Positions 8,758-17,282 of a stretch of 64,000 nucleotides of DNA are shown here, in pieces. Position 1 is the first letter of the stretch. Every line of letters begins with the position of its first letter. Position numbers and translations under genes: made by a program. The notes under the pieces were generated by a model that saw only the letters and a list, made by a program, of their open reading frames with translations, searched no databases and was not told the origin of the DNA. The stretch comes from Arthrobacter sp. B1805 (lineage in GTDB: Bacteria > Actinomycetota > Actinomycetes > Actinomycetales > Micrococcaceae). The stretch covers positions 48,750-112,749 of the forward strand of contig NZ_PJIQ01000001.1 of the NCBI RefSeq assembly GCF_002929745.1. The letters run 5' to 3'.

Positions 8758-9498
8758 GTGGCTGACAGCCAGATTCTCGGTGAAGTGTCCCTTCCGGGGA
8801 TGCTGCAGGACATGGTCCTGGACAGCGCGGACGTGAACGAGTTCCTCGAAGGATTGGCCAAGGTGGCTGCCAGTGAGCTCTCCACCGAGGGCCGGGCAGT
8901 GTTGAGCGGCATCACACTCCTTCGGCCGCGGTCGAAGGCGACGGTGGCGAGCAGCTCGGAGCAGGCGCAGCGGATGGACGAGGTGCAGTACCAGTTCGAC
9001 GACGGCCCCTGCCTGCGTGCAGCACGTGAGGGCCAGGTCTACACGGTGTCGGACTTCCGCACCGAGTCGCGCTTTGGCAACTACACGAGGGCCATCTCTG
9101 AGCACGGCATCCGCTCCGCGCTCGGCGTTCCCATCCCGCTCGACGGGCTCGCGGCCTCCGGGCTGAACCTCTACTCGACGGAACCCGATGCATTCGACGA
9201 CGCGGCGATCGCCGAAGCCGTCGAGCTCGCCAGGGAGGCATCGAAGTCGCTGCGGATGGCCGTGCGGATCGCCCACCTCGCCGACACCGCCTCGAACCTC
9301 AAGGCCGCGATGGACTCGCGCACCACCATCGACGTCGCTGCCGGCATCATCATGGGGCAAAACCGGTGCAGTCATGAGACGGCGATGACCATCCTCAAGG
9401 CGGCTTCGAGTGGGCGCAACAAGAAGCTCGCGGACGTCGCTGCGGCAGTGGTGACGTCGATAGGCCAGCAGGTTCCCCAGACGCACTTCGACGCCTGA
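8758..9498 (+). CDS. GAF-ANTAR transcription antiterminator
   Basis: 246 residues. A GAF sensor domain spans roughly 20-165 and an ANTAR RNA-binding helix bundle roughly 175-235 (AMDSRTTIDVAAGIIMGQNRC...). ANTAR proteins bind two-hexaloop RNA hairpins and prevent termination when the sensor is activated. GTG start with AGAAGG upstream. A close paralogue with the same layout lies at 60932-61687. No target hairpin pair was recognised beside it. Confidence 0.9.
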   Translation: MADSQILGEVSLPGMLQDMVLDSADVNEFLEGLAKVAASELSTEGRAVLSGITLLRPRSKATVASSSEQAQRMDEVQYQFDDGPCLRAAREGQVYTVSDFRTESRFGNYTRAISEHGIRSALGVPIPLDGLAASGLNLYSTEPDAFDDAAIAEAVELAREASKSLRMAVRIAHLADTASNLKAAMDSRTTIDVAAGIIMGQNRCSHETAMTILKAASSGRNKKLADVAAAVVTSIGQQVPQTHFDA

Positions 9499-9506
9499 GC
9501 GGGCTC

Positions 9507-10604
9507 GTGGTTCCGATCCTGACCGGTGCGTCCACGCCGGCCGTGGTCGTCGACGCCGATATCCTCGGGCGCAACATCGCTGCCATGGCCCGCTCGGTGC
9601 AGGAGCGCGGACTAGTTCTGCGGCCGCACGCCAAGACCCACAAGATCATCGAGATCGCCCACCACCAGATCGCAGCGGGCGCCATCGGCCTGACGGTTGC
9701 GACCGTTGGCGAGGCCGAGGTATTCGCCGCCGCCGGAGTCACCGATATCTTCATCGCCTATCCGCTCTGGGTCGACGAGCGTGCCGCCGGGAGGCTGCTG
9801 ACGCTCGCCGACCATGCGCACATGACGGTGGGCGTGGAGTCGGCCGAGGGGGCGCTGCGGCTGGCGCGCAGCCTCGGCGCGTCGGCGTCGCGCGTCGAGG
9901 TGCGGATCGAGGTGGACAGCGGTCACCACCGCAGCGGAGTTCCACCGCACGAAGTGCTCGAGGTGGCAGCAGCGGCGTCTGCCGCCGGCCTCGCCGTCGT
10001 CGGCATCTTCACCTTCCCCGGGCACAGCTACGGACCGGGAGCCGCGGAAGCCGCCGTCGCTGACGAGGCCAGAGCCCTGTCCGTTGCTGTCTCTGCCCTC
10101 GAGGACGCGGGCTTCCGTGACCTCGAGGTGAGCGGTGGCTCGACGCCGTCGGCTCGTCTCTCCTCCGGTAGCACCCTCACCGAGCTCCGCCCGGGAGTGT
10201 ACGTCTTCGGTGATGCGCAGCAGTGGGAGCTCGGCCACTGCCTCCCGGAGGACATCGCGCTGACGGTCGAGGGCACGGTCGTGAGTCATCGGTGCGGCGC
10301 GCCGGGGCAGCCCGGGCGCTTCATCGTCGACGCGGGCAGCAAGGTCCTCGGCAGCGACCGCGCGCCCTGGGCGACCGGCTACGGGCGCCTCCTCGATCAT
10401 CCCGAGGCGCGCATCGTGGCGTTGTCCGAGCACCACGCCACCGTCGAATGGCCGTGCGGTGCCCTTCCGCCACTCGGTGCACGGCTGCGGGTCGTCCCCA
10501 ACCACGTTTGTCTGGCGGTCAACCTCGTCGATGAGGTGCAGGTGGTGCGCGACGGCGTCCTGAGGGAGCGCTGGACCGTCGCCGCGCGCGGAAGGAACAG
10601 CTAG
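9507..10604 (+). CDS. DSD1-family PLP enzyme (D-threonine aldolase / D-serine dehydratase-like)
   Basis: 365 residues with the fold-type III layout: alanine-racemase-like TIM barrel then a beta domain. RPHAKTHK at 39-46 carries the PLP lysine (Lys43 most likely), GIFTFPGHSYGP and SGGSTPS are phosphate-binding loops, and PNHVCLAVN near the C-terminus supplies the His-x-Cys metal site of this family. Members cleave or dehydrate D-3-hydroxy amino acids. The start is GTG, 8 nt after the preceding stop, with weak ribosome site. The stop codon overlaps that of the convergent prfC. Confidence 0.85.
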   Translation: MVPILTGASTPAVVVDADILGRNIAAMARSVQERGLVLRPHAKTHKIIEIAHHQIAAGAIGLTVATVGEAEVFAAAGVTDIFIAYPLWVDERAAGRLLTLADHAHMTVGVESAEGALRLARSLGASASRVEVRIEVDSGHHRSGVPPHEVLEVAAAASAAGLAVVGIFTFPGHSYGPGAAEAAVADEARALSVAVSALEDAGFRDLEVSGGSTPSARLSSGSTLTELRPGVYVFGDAQQWELGHCLPEDIALTVEGTVVSHRCGAPGQPGRFIVDAGSKVLGSDRAPWATGYGRLLDHPEARIVALSEHHATVEWPCGALPPLGARLRVVPNHVCLAVNLVDEVQVVRDGVLRERWTVAARGRNS

Positions 10605-12214
10605 ACGTCGACCGCGGCACCGATCGGCTCGAGCACGACGTCGGGGTAGTCCTTCTTGAAGTGCCCGACCTTCCACTTGTCACCGAAGACGGCCACGATC
10701 TCGCCGTCCGACCGGAACAGGATCTCGCCGCCACGGAAGGTCTCCGGCACGCCCTGGCTCTCTGGGGCCACGCGCATCGCGAGGGTGTAGGACAGGTGGT
10801 CGAGCGAGGTGGGCGCGTTGAACTCGGTGCCCAGCCGCTCGGCGGCGACCTCGAACTGCAGGGCTCCGACGGCGGCGAGGACGGGCGCCTGGTCGCCACG
10901 CAGATCGGAGCGGAGGACCTGCACCACGCCCTCGTGCTCGAGCTGCTCGATGCCCCGGCGGAACTGCTTGTACCGGCCCGGATCCTTGGCACGCGCGACG
11001 GCGAACAGTTCGGGTGAGAAGCGCGGGATGTCGGGGAACTGCACGGGCTGCTCGGCGAAGAGGCTGTCGCCCACACGGAGGCTCGTCGCGTTCACCAGCC
11101 CGACGACGTCGCCCGGCCAGGCGGTGTCCACCACCTCGCGGCTCCGGCCGAGGACGCGGTGCGCGTACTTCGTGGCGAAGGGCTTGCCGGTGCGCTGGTT
11201 CGTGATGACCATGCCGCGCTCGAAGGTGCCGGAGCAGATGCGCAGGTACGCGATGTGGTCGCGGTGCGCGCTGTCCTGGCCCGCCTGCACCTTGAAGACG
11301 AACCCGGACATGGGCGCCTCGATGGGCCTCGGCTCGTCCTCCTTCGAGGGCCGGGGGGACGGCGAGGGGGCCACGTCCACGAGGATGTCGAGGAGCTGCG
11401 AGACACCGAAGTTCTTTGCCGCCGCCGCGAAGAGGACCGGCGTCTGGCGTGCGGCCTCGAACTCTTCCCGGTCGAAGGAGCCGTTGGAGGAGATGACGAG
11501 GCCGGACTCCTCGCGGGCGTCAAGCCAGGCACCGGCGTCCCGCGGGTCCAACGCGTCGATGTCGACGATCGTCTCCTCCGCAGCCTGCGCCCCGGCCTCC
11601 ACGGCCTCGAGCGAGATGGCGCGCTCTGCCCGGAGGTCGATCAGGCCCTGGAAGTGGCCGGCGATACCGGCGGGCCATGTGAGCGGCACCGGTGTCATGC
11701 CGGTGCGCTCTCCGACGTCATCGATCAGGCCGAGCGCGTCGAGGCCGGGCCGGTCCCACTTGTTGATGACGGTGATGATCGGGATATTGCGCTGCTTGCA
11801 GACGGCCAGGAGCTTCACGGTCTGCGGCTCGAAGCCTTTCGCGGCATCGATCAGCATGACGGCCGAGTCGACGGCGGCGAGGACGCGATAGGTGTCCTCG
11901 GAGAAGTCGGCGTGCCCAGGGGTGTCGACGACGTTCAGGATGGTGTCCCGGTAGGTCAGCTGGAGGGCCGCGGAGCTGATCGAGATGCCGCGTTCCTGCT
12001 CTATGCCCATCCAGTCCGAGACGGTCGCGTGCCGGCTCGACTTGCCGTGGGTGACCCCGGCGTCCTGGATGGCCCGTGCAAGGAGGGCGAGGGCTTCGGT
12101 CAGCGTCGACTTTCCGGCGTCGGGGTGCGATATGACGGCGAAGGTACGACGACGCCCGGCCTCACGGCGGACGGCATCTGCGTCGAGGACGGGGGATTCG
12201 GTAAGCAGGGCCAC
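10601..12214 (-). CDS. prfC: Peptide chain release factor 3
   Basis: About 537 residues. The G domain has SHPDAGKST (P-loop), a switch region ERGISISSAA, DTPGHADF (G3) and NKWD (G4); domains II and III follow. RF3 is the GTPase that recycles RF1/RF2 from the ribosome. GERGIS is replaced by QERGIS, as usual for RF3. I prefer the GTG read from 12214, which has GGGGA 8 nt upstream; ATG at 12235 and GTG at 12247 are in frame and cannot be excluded. Divergent from the histidine kinase gene. Confidence 0.93.
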   Translation of the reverse strand: MALLTESPVLDADAVRREAGRRRTFAVISHPDAGKSTLTEALALLARAIQDAGVTHGKSSRHATVSDWMGIEQERGISISSAALQLTYRDTILNVVDTPGHADFSEDTYRVLAAVDSAVMLIDAAKGFEPQTVKLLAVCKQRNIPIITVINKWDRPGLDALGLIDDVGERTGMTPVPLTWPAGIAGHFQGLIDLRAERAISLEAVEAGAQAAEETIVDIDALDPRDAGAWLDAREESGLVISSNGSFDREEFEAARQTPVLFAAAAKNFGVSQLLDILVDVAPSPSPRPSKEDEPRPIEAPMSGFVFKVQAGQDSAHRDHIAYLRICSGTFERGMVITNQRTGKPFATKYAHRVLGRSREVVDTAWPGDVVGLVNATSLRVGDSLFAEQPVQFPDIPRFSPELFAVARAKDPGRYKQFRRGIEQLEHEGVVQVLRSDLRGDQAPVLAAVGALQFEVAAERLGTEFNAPTSLDHLSYTLAMRVAPESQGVPETFRGGEILFRSDGEIVAVFGDKWKVGHFKKDYPDVVLEPIGAAVDV

Positions 12215-12340
12215 ACCACCATTGTCCCCGATCATAGGGACCAGCACTCCGGGGGAGGCACGTGTTCGCTGTGCGCGTGGACGTGGGCGATTGCCCTAGG
12301 AGGCAGATCACAGCAGGTGGGCACCGGGAGGACGAGGCGC

Positions 12341-13606
12341 ATGACCGGTCAGGCATCCGTTCGACGGATGGGGCGGGGCTCTGATCACGCGGAACTGCTG
12401 TCGCAGTACGGGCTCGGCGTGGCCCTGGGTGAGGTGGCGCCCGCCGGTTCCACGCCGCAGCCGGCCGCAGCGGCCGCAGCGGCCGCCGCGCCCGCCGCGC
12501 TGCAGAACCTGGTAGCCTTCGCGGTGCAGCTCTGCAACGCGAAGTACGGTGCGACCAACGTCATCACCGAAGACGAATTCCACCAGATCGCGGCGCTGGG
12601 GCTCGAACCACTCATGTGCGCGCGCGACGATTCCCTGTGCGGGCAGGTCTTCCAGTACGGGCACACCGTGGTGGTGCCGGACTGCAGGGAGGACCCCCGA
12701 TTCCGTTCGAACCCCTTCGTCGACGGCCGCTTCGGTGAGGTCCGCTTCTACGCGACCACTCCACTGCTCACGAGGGATGGTGTGCCCCTCGGCACCCTCT
12801 GCATCTTCGACGAGGTGCCCGGGAACCTCACCGAGCAGCAGGTCACCGGGCTCGAGACACTCGCGGCGCAGGTCGTCGACGTCCTCGACCTCCAGTTGCG
12901 CACCCGGCAGCTGGACGCCACGGTGTCCGAGCTGCGGCGCAGCAATGAGCTCCTGGGCGAATTTGCAGGACGCATCAGCCACGACCTGCAAGGGCCCCTG
13001 ACCAATGTCGTCGGCCTCGCCGAACTCGCGGAGGACGAGCCTGCGCTCCAGGAGGGCCCCGCGGGCACCTACTTCAAGCGCATCGGCGCGAGCGCCCTGC
13101 GCATGTCGTCGATGGTGGAGAACCTGCTCGGGTACTCCCGTGTGGGCGGGGCAGCGCACCCCCGAGTCGTCTCGCTCGCCGAAGTGGTCGGGGCCGCCGT
13201 CGACGATCTGGGTCACTCCGTCGACGGCGTTCGGATCACGGTGGATGACTTCGAGGGGAAGGCCGACCGCGAACAGCTCCGTGTCCTGATCCAGAACCTC
13301 CTCACGAACGCCGTCGCCTATGCGCGGCCCGGAGTGCCGCCGGAGGTGCGCATCACCGGAACGGGCACACCGGAATCCTGGCGGTTGGACGTGGCGGACA
13401 ACGGCAAGGGGATTCCGCCCGAGGACTACGATCGCGTGCTCGAGCCGCTGGTCCGCCTCGAGCGTGAGGGGGACCCTGCGGGTACCGGTATCGGCCTGGC
13501 GACGTGCGTCCGGATCGCCCAGGCGCACGGCGGGCGCCTCACGTTCGATCAGACGCCCGGGGGCGGGCTGACAGTGCGGGTCTGGTTCGGCTCACGCCCG
13601 AGCTGA
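12341..13606 (+). CDS. Cytoplasmic GAF-domain sensor histidine kinase
   Basis: 421 residues without a membrane segment. An Ala run (42-50) precedes a GAF domain (about 52-185) of the redox/light-sensor type. The H-box is ISHDLQGPL with His214; ATP-site motifs are NLLTNAVAYA (about 319-328), DNGKGIP (353-359) and GTGIGLA. The Asp after His replaces the Glu common in other families. No response-regulator gene is adjacent, so it is an orphan kinase; the partner is unknown. GGGAGG lies upstream of the ATG. Confidence 0.88.
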   Translation: MTGQASVRRMGRGSDHAELLSQYGLGVALGEVAPAGSTPQPAAAAAAAAAPAALQNLVAFAVQLCNAKYGATNVITEDEFHQIAALGLEPLMCARDDSLCGQVFQYGHTVVVPDCREDPRFRSNPFVDGRFGEVRFYATTPLLTRDGVPLGTLCIFDEVPGNLTEQQVTGLETLAAQVVDVLDLQLRTRQLDATVSELRRSNELLGEFAGRISHDLQGPLTNVVGLAELAEDEPALQEGPAGTYFKRIGASALRMSSMVENLLGYSRVGGAAHPRVVSLAEVVGAAVDDLGHSVDGVRITVDDFEGKADREQLRVLIQNLLTNAVAYARPGVPPEVRITGTGTPESWRLDVADNGKGIPPEDYDRVLEPLVRLEREGDPAGTGIGLATCVRIAQAHGGRLTFDQTPGGGLTVRVWFGSRPS

Positions 13607-13747
13607 GGGGAGCCGCTGATGCGGTCCTCGCGCCGAGCTGGGGGGTGCGGGTGCAGGACCTCGGCGAGCGCTTCACGCCGCAACGGAACTCGGCATCAGC
13701 TGCGCCACCATCCGGTAACGCCTCTCGAAGCGGGAGGCCGATCCGCG

Positions 13748-15349
13748 TTACTGAGCGCTGCCACCGCTGCCACGACCGCCACGACCGTCACGACCGCCAC
13801 CACGCAGGCTCCACGCCGCCAGTACCGATGCGCCGATCATGAGCAGCGCAGCGATGCCCGACGTGACCGTGACACCACTGTCGAATGCATGGAACGCCGA
13901 ATCCCGCAGGAGCGAAGCGCCGGTCGCGTCAAGCTGTGCGGCGACCTCGACGGCCCCGCCGAGCGTTTCAGTCGACCTCCCGGCCTGTTCTGTGTCGAGG
14001 CCTGGGGGAAGCACGAGGTTCCGATGATAGGACGCCAGGAGGATGCTGCCGAGTACGGCGGTCCCGAGCACGGAGCCCACTTCGTACGCGGTCTCCGACA
14101 CGGCCGATGCCGCCCCTGCCTTCGCCGCAGGCACCGTCGACAGGATCAGGTCGTTGGATACCGTTTCGGAGGCGCCGACCCCGACGCCAAGAATGACGAA
14201 GGCCACCATCAGGAACCCTGCGGACCCGCCCTCGCCCAAAAAGGCGATCATCGAGTAGGCGATTGCCGAGAAGAGCAGTGACACCGAGACGACGGCGTGT
14301 GGCGGTAGCCTGCGGGCCAGTGGAACGACGGCGAGCCCCGCGATGATCGTCATGAGGAGCCCCGGGAGGAGCACGAGGCCGGCGTCGAGCGGGGAGTAGC
14401 CGAGTACCAGCTGCAGGTGCTGCGACACGAAGAACAGGAAGCCGACGAGCGAGAAGATCGCCAGCAGGTTCACCAGGACAGCGCCGCTGAAGGCCCGGAC
14501 GGTGAACAACCTGACGTCGAGCATGGGGTCATCGCGTCGGAGCTGACGGACGACGAAGACGACGCCGGCGGCAAGGCCGATGAACGCAGCCGTCACCGAG
14601 ACCAGCAGCGGTCCACCCTTCGCCAGGTTCTTGATGGCGTAGACGACCGGGAGCATGGTCGCGATGGACAGGACGATACTGGCGTAGTCGACGCGTCCGG
14701 GATGCGAGTCCCTGGACTCGGGCACGACTGCGGGAGTCAGGGCCAGCATGAGGACCAGGACGGGCACCGCCAGGAGGAACACGGATCCCCACCAGAAGTG
14801 CTCGAGCAGGACGCCACCGAGGAGTGGTCCGAGGGCGGCTCCTGCAGAGAAACCTGCTGCCCAGACCGCGATCGCGACCCGGCGCTGGTTGCGATCGGTG
14901 AAGATGTTGCGGATCAGCGAAAGCGTCGAGGGCATGAGCATGGCGCCGAAGACGCCGAGACCCACGCGAGCGGCCACCAGGGAGGCTGCAGTGGGGGCGA
15001 AGGCGGCGACCACGGAGAAGGCCGCGAAACCGGCCGCGCCGATCATGAGCAGACGGCGTCGACCGAAGCGGTCACCGAGACTCCCCATGGCGACGAGCAG
15101 GCCGGCGAGGACGAGGGGGTAGCTGTCGACGATCCAGAGCAGTGTGGTACCGCTCGTCGCGAAGTGCCGGGAAATCTCCGGCAGGGCGAAGCTCAGCACC
15201 GTGTTGTCGACGGAGACGAGCAGCACCGGCAGCATCAGCACGGCGAGGGCGAGCCACTCGCGGCGGCCGGCAAGGGAGGAGCGGGAGGAAGCAGCGGCAC
15301 GCGGGTTCACCCCGGACACGCATGCGGAAGCGGAAGGTGTTGTGGTCAT
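13748..15349 (-). CDS. MFS drug exporter, DHA2 (14-TM) family
   Basis: 533 residues with about fourteen membrane segments. SVDNTVLSFALP is the DHA2-typical first helix, MGSLGDRFGRRRLLM is motif A, and GFSAGAALGPLLGGVL is the antiporter motif C. Proteins of this group are proton-coupled multidrug exporters (QacA, EmrB type). The C-terminus ends in a Gly/Arg repeat tail. The divergent TetR gene starts 61 bp away and an inverted repeat lies in the shared promoter, so drug-inducible control by that TetR protein is likely. Confidence 0.92.
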   Translation of the reverse strand: MTTTPSASACVSGVNPRAAASSRSSLAGRREWLALAVLMLPVLLVSVDNTVLSFALPEISRHFATSGTTLLWIVDSYPLVLAGLLVAMGSLGDRFGRRRLLMIGAAGFAAFSVVAAFAPTAASLVAARVGLGVFGAMLMPSTLSLIRNIFTDRNQRRVAIAVWAAGFSAGAALGPLLGGVLLEHFWWGSVFLLAVPVLVLMLALTPAVVPESRDSHPGRVDYASIVLSIATMLPVVYAIKNLAKGGPLLVSVTAAFIGLAAGVVFVVRQLRRDDPMLDVRLFTVRAFSGAVLVNLLAIFSLVGFLFFVSQHLQLVLGYSPLDAGLVLLPGLLMTIIAGLAVVPLARRLPPHAVVSVSLLFSAIAYSMIAFLGEGGSAGFLMVAFVILGVGVGASETVSNDLILSTVPAAKAGAASAVSETAYEVGSVLGTAVLGSILLASYHRNLVLPPGLDTEQAGRSTETLGGAVEVAAQLDATGASLLRDSAFHAFDSGVTVTSGIAALLMIGASVLAAWSLRGGGRDGRGGRGSGGSAQ

Positions 15350-15361
15350 CCATCCAAGCTA

Positions 15362-15377
15362 TACCGTCCAGCCGGTA
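15362..15377. promoter_or_regulatory. Candidate TetR operator
   Basis: TACCG-tccagc-CGGTA is an exact inverted repeat lying over the -10 region (TATAGC on the minus strand, 15358-15363) of the exporter. ACCGGTAT at 15393-15400, beside the TetR -10 box, repeats the half-site. Confidence 0.6.
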
Positions 15378-15398
15378 CAGTACAACAAAAGTGACCGG

Positions 15399-15404
15399 TA
15401 TCAT
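15399..15404 (+). promoter_or_regulatory. -10 box, TetR gene
   Basis: TATCAT ends 6 nt before the GTG at 15411, with CAGGAG filling the gap. The spacing fits leaderless transcription better than a ribosome site with zero spacing. Confidence 0.55.
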
Positions 15405-15410
15405 CAGGAG

Positions 15411-15956
15411 GTGTCCAGTTCCCGCGAGCGCATCCTCGACAGCTTCGAAGACGCGTTGATCCGCGACGGGGAGCGGGCCGCGACCATGGAAGCGGTCGCT
15501 GCGGCGGCAGACGTCTCCAAGGGAGGCCTGCTGTACCACTTCCCTTCCAAGGAAGCCCTGGTCGATGCCCTGGCGGAACGACTCCGCGGACTGGCCGAGA
15601 GGGATCGCGAGATCATGGTCTCTGCCCCCGACGGAGCGGCGCGCTACTACGTCCGCACCTCCGTGTTCGAGGACAGCGCCCTCGACCGTGCGCTCGTCTC
15701 GATGGCGCGCCTGGCCCAGCAGGGCCACCCGACGGCGAAAGCCTCGCTCGCGGAGATCCAGGAACGGTGGCTCGACGCGCTCGAGTCCCAGCTCGGCGAT
15801 CGCACGACCGCGCGTGCCGTCAAGCTGCTCGGCGACGGCCTCTACTACGACGCCGCGTTCTTCGCATCGGCAGGCACGGGCCGCACGAGTGCCGACGACA
15901 TCGAGGAACTGCTCGGTGTCGTGGACCTGATCGTCGCCGGTCGACCGCTCCGGTAG
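15411..15956 (+). CDS. TetR/AcrR family regulator
   Basis: 181 residues. The N-terminal helix-turn-helix (ATMEAVAAAADVSKGGLLYHFPSK, read in part) is canonical TetR; the C-terminal ligand domain is unclassified. It likely represses itself and the divergent DHA2 exporter through the repeat at 15362-15377. The GTG start gives the usual short N-terminal arm (SSSRERIL). Confidence 0.9.
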   Translation: MSSSRERILDSFEDALIRDGERAATMEAVAAAADVSKGGLLYHFPSKEALVDALAERLRGLAERDREIMVSAPDGAARYYVRTSVFEDSALDRALVSMARLAQQGHPTAKASLAEIQERWLDALESQLGDRTTARAVKLLGDGLYYDAAFFASAGTGRTSADDIEELLGVVDLIVAGRPLR

Positions 15957-16064
15957 GTCCTGGGTGCCGTGGTCGATGCAGGCCCTGTTCCGCGGCGCCC
16001 CCGCTGCCTCATGCGGGTTCTTTCCTCCACCACGTCCGTACGACTACAGATCGGGAGATGATCG

Positions 16065-16484
16065 ATGATCAGGGGTTTCAGGGATTTCATCATGCGGGGC
16101 AACGTCATCGAACTCGCCATCGCCGTCGTGATCGGCAGCGCCTTCACCGCACTCGTCACGTCCTTCACGAACAGCATCATCAAGCCGATCATCGCTTCCG
16201 CCGGTGAGATCGACGCTGCCGGTCTGGGTTTCCAGATCCGGCGGGGCAACGAGGCGACGTTCGTGGACATCGGCGCCGTCATCACGGCGGCGGTGACCTT
16301 CCTCATCACGGCAGCCGTCGTGTACTTCCTGTTCGTGCTTCCGATGAACCGCGCCAATGAGCGACTCCGCGCGCTGGCCGCGCCCCAGGAGGCGGCGGAG
16401 ACCCCCACGCCGGTCGACATCGCCCTCCTGACCGAGATGCGGGACCTCCTGAAGGAGATCTCGGCGCGGAACGCGCGCCCGTAG
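16065..16484 (+). CDS. mscL: Large-conductance mechanosensitive channel
   Basis: 139 residues with the MscL layout: N-terminal amphipathic helix (IRGFRDFIMRGN), TM1 with the pore-lining pattern NVIELAIAVVIGSAFTALV, periplasmic loop, TM2 and a C-terminal helix with acidic/Leu repeats. The homopentamer opens under membrane tension and releases solutes in osmotic downshock. GGGAG is 7 nt before the ATG. Confidence 0.95.
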   Translation: MIRGFRDFIMRGNVIELAIAVVIGSAFTALVTSFTNSIIKPIIASAGEIDAAGLGFQIRRGNEATFVDIGAVITAAVTFLITAAVVYFLFVLPMNRANERLRALAAPQEAAETPTPVDIALLTEMRDLLKEISARNARP

Positions 16485-16687
16485 GTCGGTGCGTCCTCCG
16501 TCCTGAGCCCGACCACCATCACAGTTCGATGCGGTCACGCTCCCTGCCCCACCTTCTGCTGCAGGAGGCGAAGCACGGTTCAGGTTGTTCGGGCGGGGCG
16601 TCACGGTCTGCACTAGTACTGGCCCGCTGGCTCCGGTACCTCTATCCTGTGCGCAAGGAGCATTGCGCGCTCCTGAGGCGGTGCAGG

Positions 16688-17278
16688 GTGTTGGTCTTCA
16701 AGGTCGATGTCGAAGCAGTTGAGGACGGGTTCGTCGTCAAGTGTCCAGACCTCCCTGCGCTTCGTCTCGGTGTCGGCTCGCTCTGGGACGCCTGCGCGGT
16801 CCGCTCCGTACTCGCCGCCCGCGCGAGCGTCCCGGACGACCTCGTCTGGTTGCAGATCCGGGCCCGCACCGGTGCGGTCTCGGTCATCTCGGACATCCAT
16901 CCCCTGCACTGGGTGGCATTCCATACCGTGACGTGTCCGGCACATCCGGCGTTCGACCGATCGAACCTCGTCTTCGACCACGCGCTCAATGCCCTCCAGC
17001 ACGAGGCCAGCCATGCAGAGTCGCAGAAACGCCCTGATCCTCAGGTGAAGTTCATCCTGTCCTTCCTCGACGGCACCAAGGCGCAGGTGCCCCGGGTCGG
17101 AGGCTACTTCCTGCGGGACGTCATCGAGGGGGCATGTTCCGCGGAGGGCCTGAGCCCCTGGTTGAAGACGAAGCTGATGCGCGACGTGGTACCGGGCGCA
17201 CCATGGCACGCGCCTGTCATCGGCCTCCAGGTCGGCATTTATGGTCCTGAGACCTCGTCGTCACGGCGATACCGATAG
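16688..17278 (+). CDS. Hypothetical protein
   Basis: About 196 residues; not recognised. Codon use with high third-position GC supports the plus frame over an overlapping minus frame. The first 25 residues (VFKVDVEAVEDGFVVKCPDLPAL) recall the beta-beta pattern of HicB-like folds, but the rest does not match. Trp/His-rich middle segment. The start is uncertain: GTG at 16688 has AGG-type ribosome site; ATG at 16529 and GTG at 16649 are in frame. The stop is 4 bp from that of the convergent oxidoreductase gene. Confidence 0.5.
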   Translation: MLVFKVDVEAVEDGFVVKCPDLPALRLGVGSLWDACAVRSVLAARASVPDDLVWLQIRARTGAVSVISDIHPLHWVAFHTVTCPAHPAFDRSNLVFDHALNALQHEASHAESQKRPDPQVKFILSFLDGTKAQVPRVGGYFLRDVIEGACSAEGLSPWLKTKLMRDVVPGAPWHAPVIGLQVGIYGPETSSSRRYR

Positions 17279-17282
17279 TCGG

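Noticed and set aside
13750..13800. Short CCACGACCG repeat as a regulatory repeat
   Set aside because: It lies in the 3' end of the DHA2 exporter gene and encodes its Gly/Arg tail (GGRDGRGGRGSGG).
16613..17209. 198-residue minus-strand frame opposite the hypothetical gene at 16688-17278
   Set aside because: Third-position GC and codon choice favour the plus frame; the minus product has the composition of a shadow. Neither has a known domain, so this is not certain.
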